The position numbers and the translations under genes were made by a program. Under the pieces are notes generated by a model. It saw only the letters and a program-made list of their open reading frames with translations. It made no database searches and was not told the DNA's origin. 64,000 nucleotides of DNA, taken from positions 31,310 through 95,309 of the forward strand of contig CALRJY020000025.1 in assembly GCA_943367715.1 (NCBI GenBank). Direction: 5' to 3'. Of this stretch, positions 17,863 to 26,218 are shown piece by piece (within the stretch, counting starts at the first letter, position 1; every line of letters begins with the position of its first letter). The DNA is from JAEYXS01 sp943367715. GTDB taxonomy: Bacteria > Verrucomicrobiota > Verrucomicrobiia > Limisphaerales > JAEYXS01.

Positions 17863-18320
17863 GCGGTATCAATATCCTACATGTGGAAGACCGGGAGGAG
17901 GACGTGTTTCTGCTGAAATACGCCTTCAAACGCGCCCAGATCACCAACCCCGTCAACGTCGCCTCCGATGGCCAGATGGCCATTGATTATCTGGCGGGCA
18001 CGGGACAGTTCAGCGACCGGCGACAATTCCCTCTGCCGTGCCTGGTGCTGCTGGATCTGCAGCTCCCCCATGTGATCGGCTTGGACGTGCTGGCGTGGAT
18101 CAGAAAGCAGCCGGAATGGAAACGCCTCGTCGTGATCGTCCTGAGTTCATCCATCCATGACAATGACATCATCCGGGCCTATGAGCTGGGGGTGAACGGG
18201 TTTCTGGTGAAGCCCTCCGATGCGAACAATCTTGCCGACATGTGTACTGCGTTGAAGCAATACTGGCTCACGCATAACCGCTTTGCGCCGGATTGCACCC
18301 CGGGACTGAAAGCCGTTTAA
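17859..18320 (+). CDS. Single-domain response regulator (Rcp1 type)
   Basis: 153 residues, one receiver domain and no output domain. Acidic pocket VEDREEDVFLL, phosphoacceptor Asp in CLVLLDLQLPHV, Ser/Thr switch VLSSS and conserved Lys in LVKPSD. The extra loop before the phospho-Asp (GTGQFSDRRQFPLP) is typical of Rcp1-like regulators paired with PAS/phytochrome kinases. Its ATGA overlap with the kinase supports translational coupling and direct partnership. Output is probably through protein-protein contact. Confidence 0.93.
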   Translation: MSGINILHVEDREEDVFLLKYAFKRAQITNPVNVASDGQMAIDYLAGTGQFSDRRQFPLPCLVLLDLQLPHVIGLDVLAWIRKQPEWKRLVVIVLSSSIHDNDIIRAYELGVNGFLVKPSDANNLADMCTALKQYWLTHNRFAPDCTPGLKAV

Positions 18321-18369
18321 GCGAGCGGAAAGATTCGTAATCTGCGTGGCGACCTGCTAGGTTGTAGCC

Positions 18370-18738
18370 ATGCCAACGAACGTGATGGGCGGGGAGCTGG
18401 AGTGCTGCTGCAATAATCCAAAGACGGGGTTTTACCGGGACGGATATTGCCGTACGGGAGCGCAGGATCAAGGGCTGCACGTGGTGTGTGCGCAAATGAC
18501 GGAGGAGTTCCTAAAGTTTTCCTACCTGCGGGGGAATGACCTGAGCACGCCGCGACCGGAGTATGGTTTTCCTGGATTGAAACCGGGCGATCGCTGGTGC
18601 CTGTGCGTGGAGCGCTGGAAGGAGGCGTTGGTGGCGGGATTTGCGCCACCTGTGGTGTTGGCGGCGACGCAGATGTCGGCGCTGGAATTTGTGGATAGGG
18701 AGGAGTTGCAGGCGCATGCGGTGGGAGAGACGCCTTGA
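18370..18738 (+). CDS. DUF2237 family protein
   Basis: 122 residues. The sequence GGELECCCNNPKTGFYRDGY, then DQGLHVVCAQMTEEFL, FPGLKPGDRWCLCVERW and PPVVLAATQMSALEFV matches the compact, Cys-rich DUF2237 family over its entire length. The biochemical role is not known to me; conserved Cys and His residues suggest metal or redox function, which is inference. It stands alone, 49 nt after the response regulator, with its own likely promoter. Confidence 0.85.
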   Translation: MPTNVMGGELECCCNNPKTGFYRDGYCRTGAQDQGLHVVCAQMTEEFLKFSYLRGNDLSTPRPEYGFPGLKPGDRWCLCVERWKEALVAGFAPPVVLAATQMSALEFVDREELQAHAVGETP

Positions 18739-18789
18739 GTCTTTAAACCACGGATGGGGGAGTTAAAATCAATCGAATCAGGAGGTGTT

Positions 18790-20019
18790 ATGGAACTTAC
18801 GCAAGTCAATCTTAACACGGACGCGGCAACCGGAGCGGCGGCACAGGCGATCAACTCATTGGGTATCCAGTTGCTCACGCTCGCGACCACGCCGGGAGAG
18901 AACGCCCTGCTTTCGCCGTATTCCATCCAGAGCGTGCTGGCGATGGCTTATGCCGGAGCGGAGGAAGAGACATGGGCGGAGATGCAGCAAGTCTTACATT
19001 AACCGGAGGACAAGTGGGAGCTGCATGACTCCTTTGCGGCATTGCAGACCACGCTGGAGACATTGACGGAGGAAATGCAGGCGAACAGCAACCTGTATGG
19101 CGAGCGGGATTCTGAAGGTGGATTTATCTTGAGGACGGCCAACCGGTTGTTCGGTCGGGCCGGTTTTGGATTTCGCCAACCGTTTCTTTCACTCCTACGG
19201 GAAAAGTATGGGACGACTTTGGAAGCGATGGATTTTGCCCGTGATCCAGCGGGAGCGGCGAGAATCATCAATGACTGGGTGAGCGAGCGGACGGAGGGGA
19301 AGATTCTGGATGTGATCTCTCCTGACGTCATGAACGAATTGACCCGGCTGGTGTTGGTGAACGCCATTTATCTCAAAGCCGAATGGGAAAATCGCTTTGC
19401 CAAAGAGGCAACTAAACTGGAGACGTTTTATGTGCGCGGACAGTCACCGGAAAAGGTGCCGACCATGTACCAATTGGCGAGCTTCGGTCATCGGAAAGAG
19501 AGCGACTTTCGCGTGGTCGCGCTGCCCTATATCGGCAATGAAGTGCAGTTTTTGATCCTGTTACCCGATGCGCGGGATGGGCTGGCGGAGATGGAAAAGG
19601 GGGTGACGCGGGACTTGCTGATGGCCTGTCGCCAACTTCCGCCCAGTGCTGTTCATCTGTTTCTGCCGAAGTTTGAACTGGATACACCCGTGTATGAATT
19701 GAGCGAGGTGATGAAAGATTTCGGTCTTAAACAGGCGTTCGATGAGCCGTGTGGGGCGGCTAATTTTGAAGGGATTGCGCCGCGAGAGGGTAATGATTAT
19801 TTGAAGTTATCGAATCTGCTTCACCGGGCTTATATAAAAGTGAATGAGAAAGGCACGGGAGCAGCGGCCGCCACGGTGGCCAACATGGTGCTTGGGGGAT
19901 TGGTAGAGTTGCCGCCCGAGCCCATCGAGGTGCGGGTGGATCGGCCATTCTTGTTCGCCATCCAGCATAAGGCGAGCGGGGCGTGTCTCTTCATCGGGCG
20001 GGTGGTGGATCCAAGATAA
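18790..20019 (+). pseudogene. Serpin interrupted by one in-frame TAA
   Basis: Start ATG 18790 follows a good AGGAGG (18780-18785). The serpin reading frame is intact except for TAA at 19000-19002: it reads ...QQVLH-stop-PEDKWELHDSFAALQ..., where the family has VLHLP, so one TTA-to-TAA change explains it. The rest shows NDWVSERTEGKILDVI, LVLVNAIYLKAEWE, the hinge KGTGAAAAT (usually GTEAAAAT) and the closing DRPFLFAIQHKASG. The small-residue hinge suggests an inhibitory serpin. No signal peptide is visible. It could be a recent pseudogene, a sequencing error, or require readthrough; no internal start has a convincing ribosome-binding site. Confidence 0.85.
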
Positions 20020-20068
20020 GGAAAGCAAAAGGCTGTTGATTTCTCCGGTCAGCGGGTAGATTGGGCAC

Positions 20069-20590
20069 GTGGATACGGGAACATTAACGGACAGTCCTTT
20101 TGCGGTGGTGACGTTTATCGCGGCACCGGCGTTGCTCACGAATGCGACGAGCCTGCTGGCGATGAGCACAATCAACCGGATGTTGCGCACGCGCGACCGG
20201 ATGCAGGAGCTGTTCGCGGAATCAGAGGAAGGCGGGCTTTCGGAGGAGGAATCCAAGCGTTTGCTGGAACAGGTGGACCGGGTGGAGCGGCAGGCGGTCT
20301 TGCTGCTGCAATCGTTGCACGCGATCTATCTCGCGTTGGGGGCTTTTGCGGCGGCCACTTTGGTGACGTTGCTGGGGGCGAGCCTGGCGCATTTTCTGGC
20401 GAAGTTTTGGTTCAGCTTCCTGGCGGGGATAGGTCTGGTTCTCGGTTTTGCCGGACTAGGGGGCTTGATCTTGGGGAGTTTCAAACTATTTCAGGCGACA
20501 CAGCTTTCGTTACAAAACATCCGGATGGAAGCGGAGTTGATCCGGAAGAAGCATAAAGGAAAAGTCCCCGGTGATCCGTTAAACGGTTAA
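20069..20590 (+). CDS. DUF2721 membrane protein
   Basis: 173 residues from GTG 20069. The N-terminal SPFAVVTFIAAPALLTNATS and LLAMSTINRMLRTRDR, then a charged loop with two C-terminal TM helices (LGAFAAATLVTLLGASLAH; FLAGIGLVLGFAGLGGLIL), match DUF2721. The function is not established. It follows the broken serpin by 49 nt but need not be cotranscribed. Confidence 0.82.
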   Translation: MDTGTLTDSPFAVVTFIAAPALLTNATSLLAMSTINRMLRTRDRMQELFAESEEGGLSEEESKRLLEQVDRVERQAVLLLQSLHAIYLALGAFAAATLVTLLGASLAHFLAKFWFSFLAGIGLVLGFAGLGGLILGSFKLFQATQLSLQNIRMEAELIRKKHKGKVPGDPLNG

Positions 20591-20807
20591 AAACGTTAAA
20601 GGGGGTGGAAACCCAATGATTTTGACGATTCTGACCCTTTTACTCCCCTCAAAATGGTTGATAAACGGGGTGGACAAGGTGGTAATTACTTGCGGGTCAA
20701 GGGGTTGAGGGTGGGGGTATCTTTTCGTGGGAAAATGCCTCCGGTCATTTGATTTCCTCCAATCCTGAATTACATTAAACGCCGAGGAAAAATTTGCCTC
20801 AAACTGA

Positions 20808-20826
20808 CAAATGACGGGGTCATTTG
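20808..20826. promoter_or_regulatory. Palindromic candidate operator
   Basis: CAAATGAC-GGG-GTCATTTG is a perfect 8-bp inverted repeat with a 3-nt centre. The same half-site GTCATTTG recurs at 20744-20751. Both are 230-310 nt before the kinase start. A repressor or activator binding site is plausible; no regulator can be named. Confidence 0.35.
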
Positions 20827-21028
20827 CCGGTCGCCAAAGTCGGCCAAACAAGGAGGCGGACAAGGCTCAATGAATAGAAGCAGAAGTGGCGTGTCACTAA
20901 CTTTCACAGGAGAGGCAAAAAAGTGTCGTAAGAATGGGCACTGCAAGACGTTGTGTTTCTGGCCGAGGTGTGGCAGAAAGACGGGGTTCAGGCGGAAGTG
21001 CCCCAGGATTTGGCATTTACGTTGATAT

Positions 21029-21044
21029 TGGCAGAGACATTGCT
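21029..21044 (+). promoter_or_regulatory. Sigma-54-like -24/-12 sequence
   Basis: TGGCAGAGACATTGCT matches the consensus TGGCACGRNNNTTGCW at all but two positions, with GG and GC at the correct spacing. The predicted transcript would start at about 21055, directly at the kinase ATG (21056), implying a leaderless mRNA. The kinase indeed has no Shine-Dalgarno sequence. The match could still be chance. Confidence 0.35.
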
Positions 21045-21055
21045 AGCGCTTAATT

Positions 21056-24000
21056 ATGCCGACGGAAGGCTTTCAACCTTTTGATGATTACGGTTCCGAT
21101 TCCTCGATCAGAGGTCTCGTAGCCGGACAAAAGGTATTGAAGCGCTACACGTTGAAACGGGTGTTGGGACGGGGCGGCATGGGGGTGGTCTGGCTGGTGC
21201 GGGATGATGAACTGGACCGGGACATCGCGTTCAAATTTCTCCCGGACATCGTCTATCACGACAAGGCGGCGGTGGAGAGTCTCAAGCGGGAGACGCGCCG
21301 GAGCTTGGAGCTGACGCATCCGAACATCGTCCGCATCTATGACTTCGCGCAGGATGAGCATTGCGCGGGCATCTCGATGGAGTATGTGGCAGGGGATACG
21401 CTTTCCAACTTGCGGGTGTGCCAGCCGACGCATGTGTTCGAGGTGTCCGATCTGGCGGTGTGGGTGAAGCAGCTCGGGCTGGCCTTGGATTACGCGCACA
21501 AGGAAGCACGGGTGGCGCATCGCGACCTGAAGCCGGCGAACCTGATGCTGAACAACCGGGGCGTGTTGAAGATCGCAGATTTCGGCATCTCACGGAGCAT
21601 CAGTGACAACATGACGCGGGTCTCCTCCGCCGTGCATGGGGCGAGCGGAACGCTGGTGTACATGAGCCCGCAGCAGGCCTTGGGCGAAGCGGCTTCGGCA
21701 CAGGATGATATTTATTCGCTGGGGGCCACGCTGTTTGAATTACTGACGAGCAAGCCGCCGTTTTTCACGGGTGAGATCATGACGCAGGTACGGGAGAAGA
21801 TTCCCCCGACCATGGCCGAGCGGCGCAAGCAACTGGGCATCGTCGGCAAGCCGATCCCGCCCGAGTGGGAAGAAACGGTAGCGGCCTGTCTGGCGAAGGA
21901 GCCGGCGAAGCGTCCTCAAGGGGCGATGGATGTTTTGCAACGGTTGGGACTGGCGGAGACGTCCGGGATGGAAGCGGCGGGGATGACCACAACCCAAGCG
22001 GCGGAAGTCCCGCCTGCCGAAGCGAATACCGTAGCGCAAGCGCAAACGACGACGGCCACTTCGCAACCGGTGCCGCTGATGCAGATTGATCCGCCGGTTT
22101 CCAACACCACCACCCGACCGGTCCAGCCGCCGATGGAGTTCATCATCGACAGCAAAGGATTCAGACCGGCGGATCAGCCCGTGGTCCCGCAGACGACCAA
22201 GCCGCAACGCGTCGCCCGCCGCAGCGTGATGGCGGTGATCGCCGTGATGCTGGTGCTGGTGATCGGATTTGGCTGGTGGCTAAACACGAAGCACCAGCGA
22301 TTGACGGCGGGCTTGGGCGGCATCGAGATCAAGGGATTGCCCGCCGGTGCCACCGTGAAGCTGGCCAACGGCAAGAGTCTGAGCGGGCCGGGCCGGATCA
22401 TGGACCTGACACCGGCCGTGTATGACGTGGTGGTGGAAAAACCGGAGCATGATCCGCAGACCTTCAGTGTCGAGGTGAAGGAAGGGCAGTTCGCCTTGTT
22501 GCCCCCGGTAGAGTTGAAGCCACATGTGGGACGCGTGGTGCTGGCGAGCGATCCGCCGGGAGCAAAATTTTTCATCGGCGGCAAACAGATCACCGCGGAT
22601 GACAACGGCGCGCTGGTGGCGGAGTTGCGTCCCGGGCTGCATGAGATCACCGCGGAGCATGGCCAATGGCCGTCCGTCCGACGGCAGGTGAGCGTGACGA
22701 AGGACAGCGAATTAAATGAGGTGTTCGAGTTTTACCCGGGCCGGGTGGAGATCACCAGTGATCCCGCCGGAGCCAAGGTGGTGCAGAACGGCAAGGAGCG
22801 TGGCTACACGCCACTGATTCTAACGAATGAACCGCCCGGTGGCGTGTTGTTCACGCTGATAAAAGACGATTTCAACCAGGAGACGGTCCGAGGTGAAGTG
22901 GTGAGCAAGGGTGAGTTACGGCTGGATCGTAAACTCACCAAGGAGCAGGGCACCTTGCTCCTGAGCAGTGCCATTGCGGGGGTGAATGTCTATATCGACG
23001 GACGTCCGTTGGGACAATTGGGAACGAGCATGAAACTGGAGACGAACGTCTCGCCCGGTCGTCATGAGATCACCGCCATTTTGTCGGGCTGGCCGCAGCA
23101 GGAACGCATGATCGAGGTGATTCGCGGCAAGGTGAGCGCCGTGCAGTTCGAGTTCGCCCCGGCATCGGTGATAGTTTCAAGCGAGCCGCCGGGAGCAACG
23201 ATCGTTTTGCGCGGAACGGCAATGAACAGGACGCCGTTTACCTTGAACGAAGTGAAGCCGGGCGCATTAAATCTGCTGTTACAGATGGAAGGGTATGATC
23301 CGGTCACCATCGATACAAACGTGCTCTCAGGTGAAACACTGGCAGTGCATGTGGTGCTGCCCCGCATGAGCCGGCCCTTCCGCATCAAAACGACGCCGCC
23401 AGACGCGTTGCTGGCGATGGATGGCATCCCGCTGACCAACCGGCCGCCGAGCTTTACGGTGGGCAAGCACACATTGCGGATCGAAAAAGACGGTTACGAA
23501 GCGCGAGAGGTGGAGGTGGACATCAAGGCGGAGGGATTGAACAACTTGGGCGAGTTCGTGCTGGAACGCACGGCTGGTGAGCTGCAGGTGGTGGCCAACC
23601 CGGCGAGTGCGACCTTCGAGGTTTTTGTGAACGGATCGACCAAACGGGCGAAATCCACCGAGCGGCTCAGCGGCATCCCCACCGGCAAACACAAGATAAT
23701 GGTGAAAGCGGAAGGGTATGATCCCCGGATCGTGGACGTGGAGATCGCCAAGAATCAGACGGCGAGTATCGAGGTGGCGCTGATCCGCAGCATGAGCACC
23801 ATGCGGATTCTCACCACCCCCGAAGGTGCAGGTTACAGCTTGAGCGGGCCAGATCAAATCAGGCGCAGTGGCCAAACGCCGCATGATGAGCTGAAACTGC
23901 CCACGGGAACGTATCAGGTGACCTTTACCCAACCGGGGTTTGAGACAACGAACCGGGCCGTAGAAGTGAATAACATGGGAACGGTGGTCGCGGAGGTGTC

Positions 24001-25312
24001 GCTGATCCGCAGCCAGGCGCCCTTGCGCATCCAGGTAAACCTCACCGGAGCGAGCTATAAGCTTAATGGGCCGGATGGTTTTTACCGCGATGGCGATCTG
24101 CCTTTGCCCGCCACCTCCTTGCCGACCGGCAGCTACAAACTGGAGGTGGAGAAAGAGGGCTATGACGTGGTGAAACAGGAGTTTGAACTGAAGAAGGGGG
24201 ATAACCGTTTGGTGAATGTGGAGCTGATCCGTAGCAAGGGGACGTTGCTGGCGAGCATCACTCCAAGCGAGGCAACCACAGAACTGCGGGCAACGGGTTT
24301 CAACAAAGCGGTCGCATCTGGAACTCCGCTGGAGGCTGTTCCCACGGGAGATTATGAATTGGTGTCCCGCTACAAGCAGTGGCAGGTCACGAACCGGGTG
24401 AGCATCCAGCGGCAGCGAACCACGGAAACCACGGTGGCACTTCCGTTTGGAACCGTTCGCATCGAATCCGTGCCTGCGAAAGCCGTGGTGATGCGCGGCA
24501 GTGAAGTAATGGGCGAAACGCCGTTGACGCTTACGGAGCAACCCTTGGGCACAGTGAAGTATCAATTGCGACTGGCGAGGCATCGTTTTGTGGACGTGTC
24601 CGCCACGGTGCAGGAGCAGAAAACGGTGAAAGTGACGCGCACCTTGGAGGCTTATCCAGGACCGCAACCGGGCATGACGGAATGGGTGAACAGCCTGGGC
24701 ATGAAGTTTGTGCCCGTGGGAAATGTTTGGGTCTGCGTATGGGAAACACGGGTGAAGGATTTTCAGGCCTTCTACGATGCGACGCGGCATAACGCGGGGG
24801 CGGAATGGCGAGATCCCGGATTCAAACAAACGGCCTCGGAACCGGTGGTCGAGGTGAGCTGGAATGACGCGACGGCGTTCTGCAAGTGGCTTACAGGCAA
24901 GGAAACCCAAGGCAAAGTGCTGGAACAGGCGAGCTACCGCCTGCCAACACAAGCAGAGTGGCTGCAGACCCTGAAGACCGCTTATCCAGCGGGTAATTAT
25001 CTGTGGGGCAATGTTTGGCCGTTGCCGAGCGGCATGGGCAATCTGGCGGATAACATCACGTATGACCGGCATCGTTTCACCGCCCCGGCGGGCAGCTATG
25101 TTCCTTCCCGCAACGGAGTTTATGATCTGATCGGCAACGTGTGGGAATGGTGCCAGGATGGCACTGGCGGGCAGCGCACGTTGTTGGGTGAGTCTTGGAT
25201 GCAGTATCCAGGAAGTGATTTCACCGCCTCGATGCAACGGAGCTTGGGGCCGGATATCAAGGGGCAGGATATCGGCTTCCGGATCGTGCTGGTGCCTGCG
25301 CCCTTGAACTGA
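21056..25312 (+). CDS. Ser/Thr protein kinase with 11 PEGA-like repeats and an FGE-sulfatase-fold domain
   Basis: 1418 residues. Kinase domain about 30-295: glycine loop LGRGGMGVVW, Lys60, HRD at 155-157 (HRDLKPAN), DFG at 175-177, YMSPQQALG. A Thr/Pro-rich linker and one TM (about 388-410) follow. Residues about 415-1195 hold some eleven PEGA-like beta repeats, recognisable by phrases such as ITSDPAGAKV, VSSEPPGATI and EKDGYE. The C-terminus (about 1200-1418) has the formylglycine-generating-enzyme/sulfatase-modifying fold (WVNSLGMKFVPVG, YRLPTQAEWLQ, GNVWEWCQDG, GFRIVLVP). It lacks the catalytic Cys pair of true FGE, so it probably binds rather than modifies. The extracytoplasmic part likely senses an envelope signal. 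No Shine-Dalgarno is visible. Confidence 0.93.
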   Translation: MPTEGFQPFDDYGSDSSIRGLVAGQKVLKRYTLKRVLGRGGMGVVWLVRDDELDRDIAFKFLPDIVYHDKAAVESLKRETRRSLELTHPNIVRIYDFAQDEHCAGISMEYVAGDTLSNLRVCQPTHVFEVSDLAVWVKQLGLALDYAHKEARVAHRDLKPANLMLNNRGVLKIADFGISRSISDNMTRVSSAVHGASGTLVYMSPQQALGEAASAQDDIYSLGATLFELLTSKPPFFTGEIMTQVREKIPPTMAERRKQLGIVGKPIPPEWEETVAACLAKEPAKRPQGAMDVLQRLGLAETSGMEAAGMTTTQAAEVPPAEANTVAQAQTTTATSQPVPLMQIDPPVSNTTTRPVQPPMEFIIDSKGFRPADQPVVPQTTKPQRVARRSVMAVIAVMLVLVIGFGWWLNTKHQRLTAGLGGIEIKGLPAGATVKLANGKSLSGPGRIMDLTPAVYDVVVEKPEHDPQTFSVEVKEGQFALLPPVELKPHVGRVVLASDPPGAKFFIGGKQITADDNGALVAELRPGLHEITAEHGQWPSVRRQVSVTKDSELNEVFEFYPGRVEITSDPAGAKVVQNGKERGYTPLILTNEPPGGVLFTLIKDDFNQETVRGEVVSKGELRLDRKLTKEQGTLLLSSAIAGVNVYIDGRPLGQLGTSMKLETNVSPGRHEITAILSGWPQQERMIEVIRGKVSAVQFEFAPASVIVSSEPPGATIVLRGTAMNRTPFTLNEVKPGALNLLLQMEGYDPVTIDTNVLSGETLAVHVVLPRMSRPFRIKTTPPDALLAMDGIPLTNRPPSFTVGKHTLRIEKDGYEAREVEVDIKAEGLNNLGEFVLERTAGELQVVANPASATFEVFVNGSTKRAKSTERLSGIPTGKHKIMVKAEGYDPRIVDVEIAKNQTASIEVALIRSMSTMRILTTPEGAGYSLSGPDQIRRSGQTPHDELKLPTGTYQVTFTQPGFETTNRAVEVNNMGTVVAEVSLIRSQAPLRIQVNLTGASYKLNGPDGFYRDGDLPLPATSLPTGSYKLEVEKEGYDVVKQEFELKKGDNRLVNVELIRSKGTLLASITPSEATTELRATGFNKAVASGTPLEAVPTGDYELVSRYKQWQVTNRVSIQRQRTTETTVALPFGTVRIESVPAKAVVMRGSEVMGETPLTLTEQPLGTVKYQLRLARHRFVDVSATVQEQKTVKVTRTLEAYPGPQPGMTEWVNSLGMKFVPVGNVWVCVWETRVKDFQAFYDATRHNAGAEWRDPGFKQTASEPVVEVSWNDATAFCKWLTGKETQGKVLEQASYRLPTQAEWLQTLKTAYPAGNYLWGNVWPLPSGMGNLADNITYDRHRFTAPAGSYVPSRNGVYDLIGNVWEWCQDGTGGQRTLLGESWMQYPGSDFTASMQRSLGPDIKGQDIGFRIVLVPAPLN

Positions 25313-25314
25313 GG

Positions 25315-26013
25315 TCAGGGTTTCGGCCGGAAATCTTTGGCGGCTTTTTCAGCGGCTTCAATCTCGTCGAATCTCATCAACGTCATGATATTCTTACGAT
25401 TGCTCATCGCCTTTTCGTTCTCCTGCCGGGCGGCGATCGTGTACCATGTTAAAGCCTTTATATCATTGCGAAGAGTGCCCATGCCGACTTTATAGCAGTC
25501 GCCGAGCAAGCGCTGGGCATCAGGCAGGCCTCGTTCAGCCGCCTTGGAAAGATAGTGAAAGGCCTGGGCGTAGTCGCGCATCACCCCTTCACCGATGAAA
25601 AACATTTCGCCTACGCGCAACTGGGCGGCTGGCACCTCCTGATTGGCGGCTTTCAGATACCATTTGTGCGCCAGTTCCAGGTTCGTCGCCCGGACGCCGA
25701 GTTTTTTTTCGTAGCAGTAACCCACACGGTATTGGGCCTCGGCGTGGTTCAACTCAGCCGCCTTGAGATAATAGCGGAAAGCCTCCGCGTGGTCAGGCCT
25801 GCCTTTTCCCAATTCCGGATGGCCGGCAGCATAGTAGGAGCCGAGCAGAAAAAGGGAGTCAGACTCTTTATTGCGGGCCAGTTCCTTGAAATAATTTTTC
25901 CAATCGGCCTCGGTCTTAGGAAGCGGGGCAGGTCCTTCGGCGGCATAAGCGGCGAGCCCACCGGCTGCGAGCGCAGCGGCCAGAGCCAGCGATTTAAGCA
26001 CATGACCGGACAT
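25315..26013 (-). CDS. Secreted Sel1-like repeat protein
   Basis: 232 residues. Signal peptide (LALAAALAAGGLAAYA|A) then about five Sel1/TPR-like repeats: HAEAFRYYLKAAELNHAEAQ, LELAHKWYLKAANQEVPAAQ, YAQAFHYLSKAAERGLPDAQ and NDIKALTWYTIAARQENEKA. Such repeats form a superhelix for protein binding. It is convergent with the kinase gene, with only 2 nt between stops; functional linkage to the kinase is only suggestive. An AAATCAC-TG-GTGATTT inverted repeat at 26056-26071 lies upstream of its start. Confidence 0.87.
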   Translation of the reverse strand: MSGHVLKSLALAAALAAGGLAAYAAEGPAPLPKTEADWKNYFKELARNKESDSLFLLGSYYAAGHPELGKGRPDHAEAFRYYLKAAELNHAEAQYRVGYCYEKKLGVRATNLELAHKWYLKAANQEVPAAQLRVGEMFFIGEGVMRDYAQAFHYLSKAAERGLPDAQRLLGDCYKVGMGTLRNDIKALTWYTIAARQENEKAMSNRKNIMTLMRFDEIEAAEKAAKDFRPKP

Positions 26014-26097
26014 TTCGGCGGGAGGTTAGTCGGGACCGGCGGTCCGCTCAATGGCAAATCACTGGTGATTTTTTGGTGAAAGGGTGAAACATTTTCT

Positions 26098-26148
26098 CGC
26101 ACAAGGCCTTATCTATGTAACATTTTCAGTGAGGCCCGCCCTTGTGCG
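26098..26148. promoter_or_regulatory. Hairpin in the divergent Sel1 / debranching-enzyme spacer
   Basis: CGCACAAGG (26098-26106) pairs perfectly with CCTTGTGCG (26140-26148) around a 33-nt loop. The repeat AACATTTTC occurs at 26088 and again inside the loop at 26119. This could be a regulatory structure or operator pair for either divergent gene. Confidence 0.4.
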
Positions 26149-26218
26149 TTGACTTGGCGGAGGGGTTGGGCAAAACAAAGGGCCGCCGTCCGGCCAGTCT
26201 GGGGAACGGCACTAAACG

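Larger units (their letters stand above)
20591..21055. other. Long upstream region of the Ser/Thr kinase gene
   Basis: No gene is seen in 465 nt. The stretch is locally A/T-richer than its neighbours and contains a palindrome (20808-20826) with a third matching half-site at 20744-20751, plus a sigma-54-like sequence next to the kinase start. It is the most regulatory-looking spacer in the first half of the window. Confidence 0.55.

Noticed and set aside
24650..25312. FGE-fold domain of the Ser/Thr kinase as the activator of the sulfatase at 41.4 kb
   Set aside because: The domain lacks the catalytic Cys residues of formylglycine-generating enzymes, so it should not modify the sulfatase.
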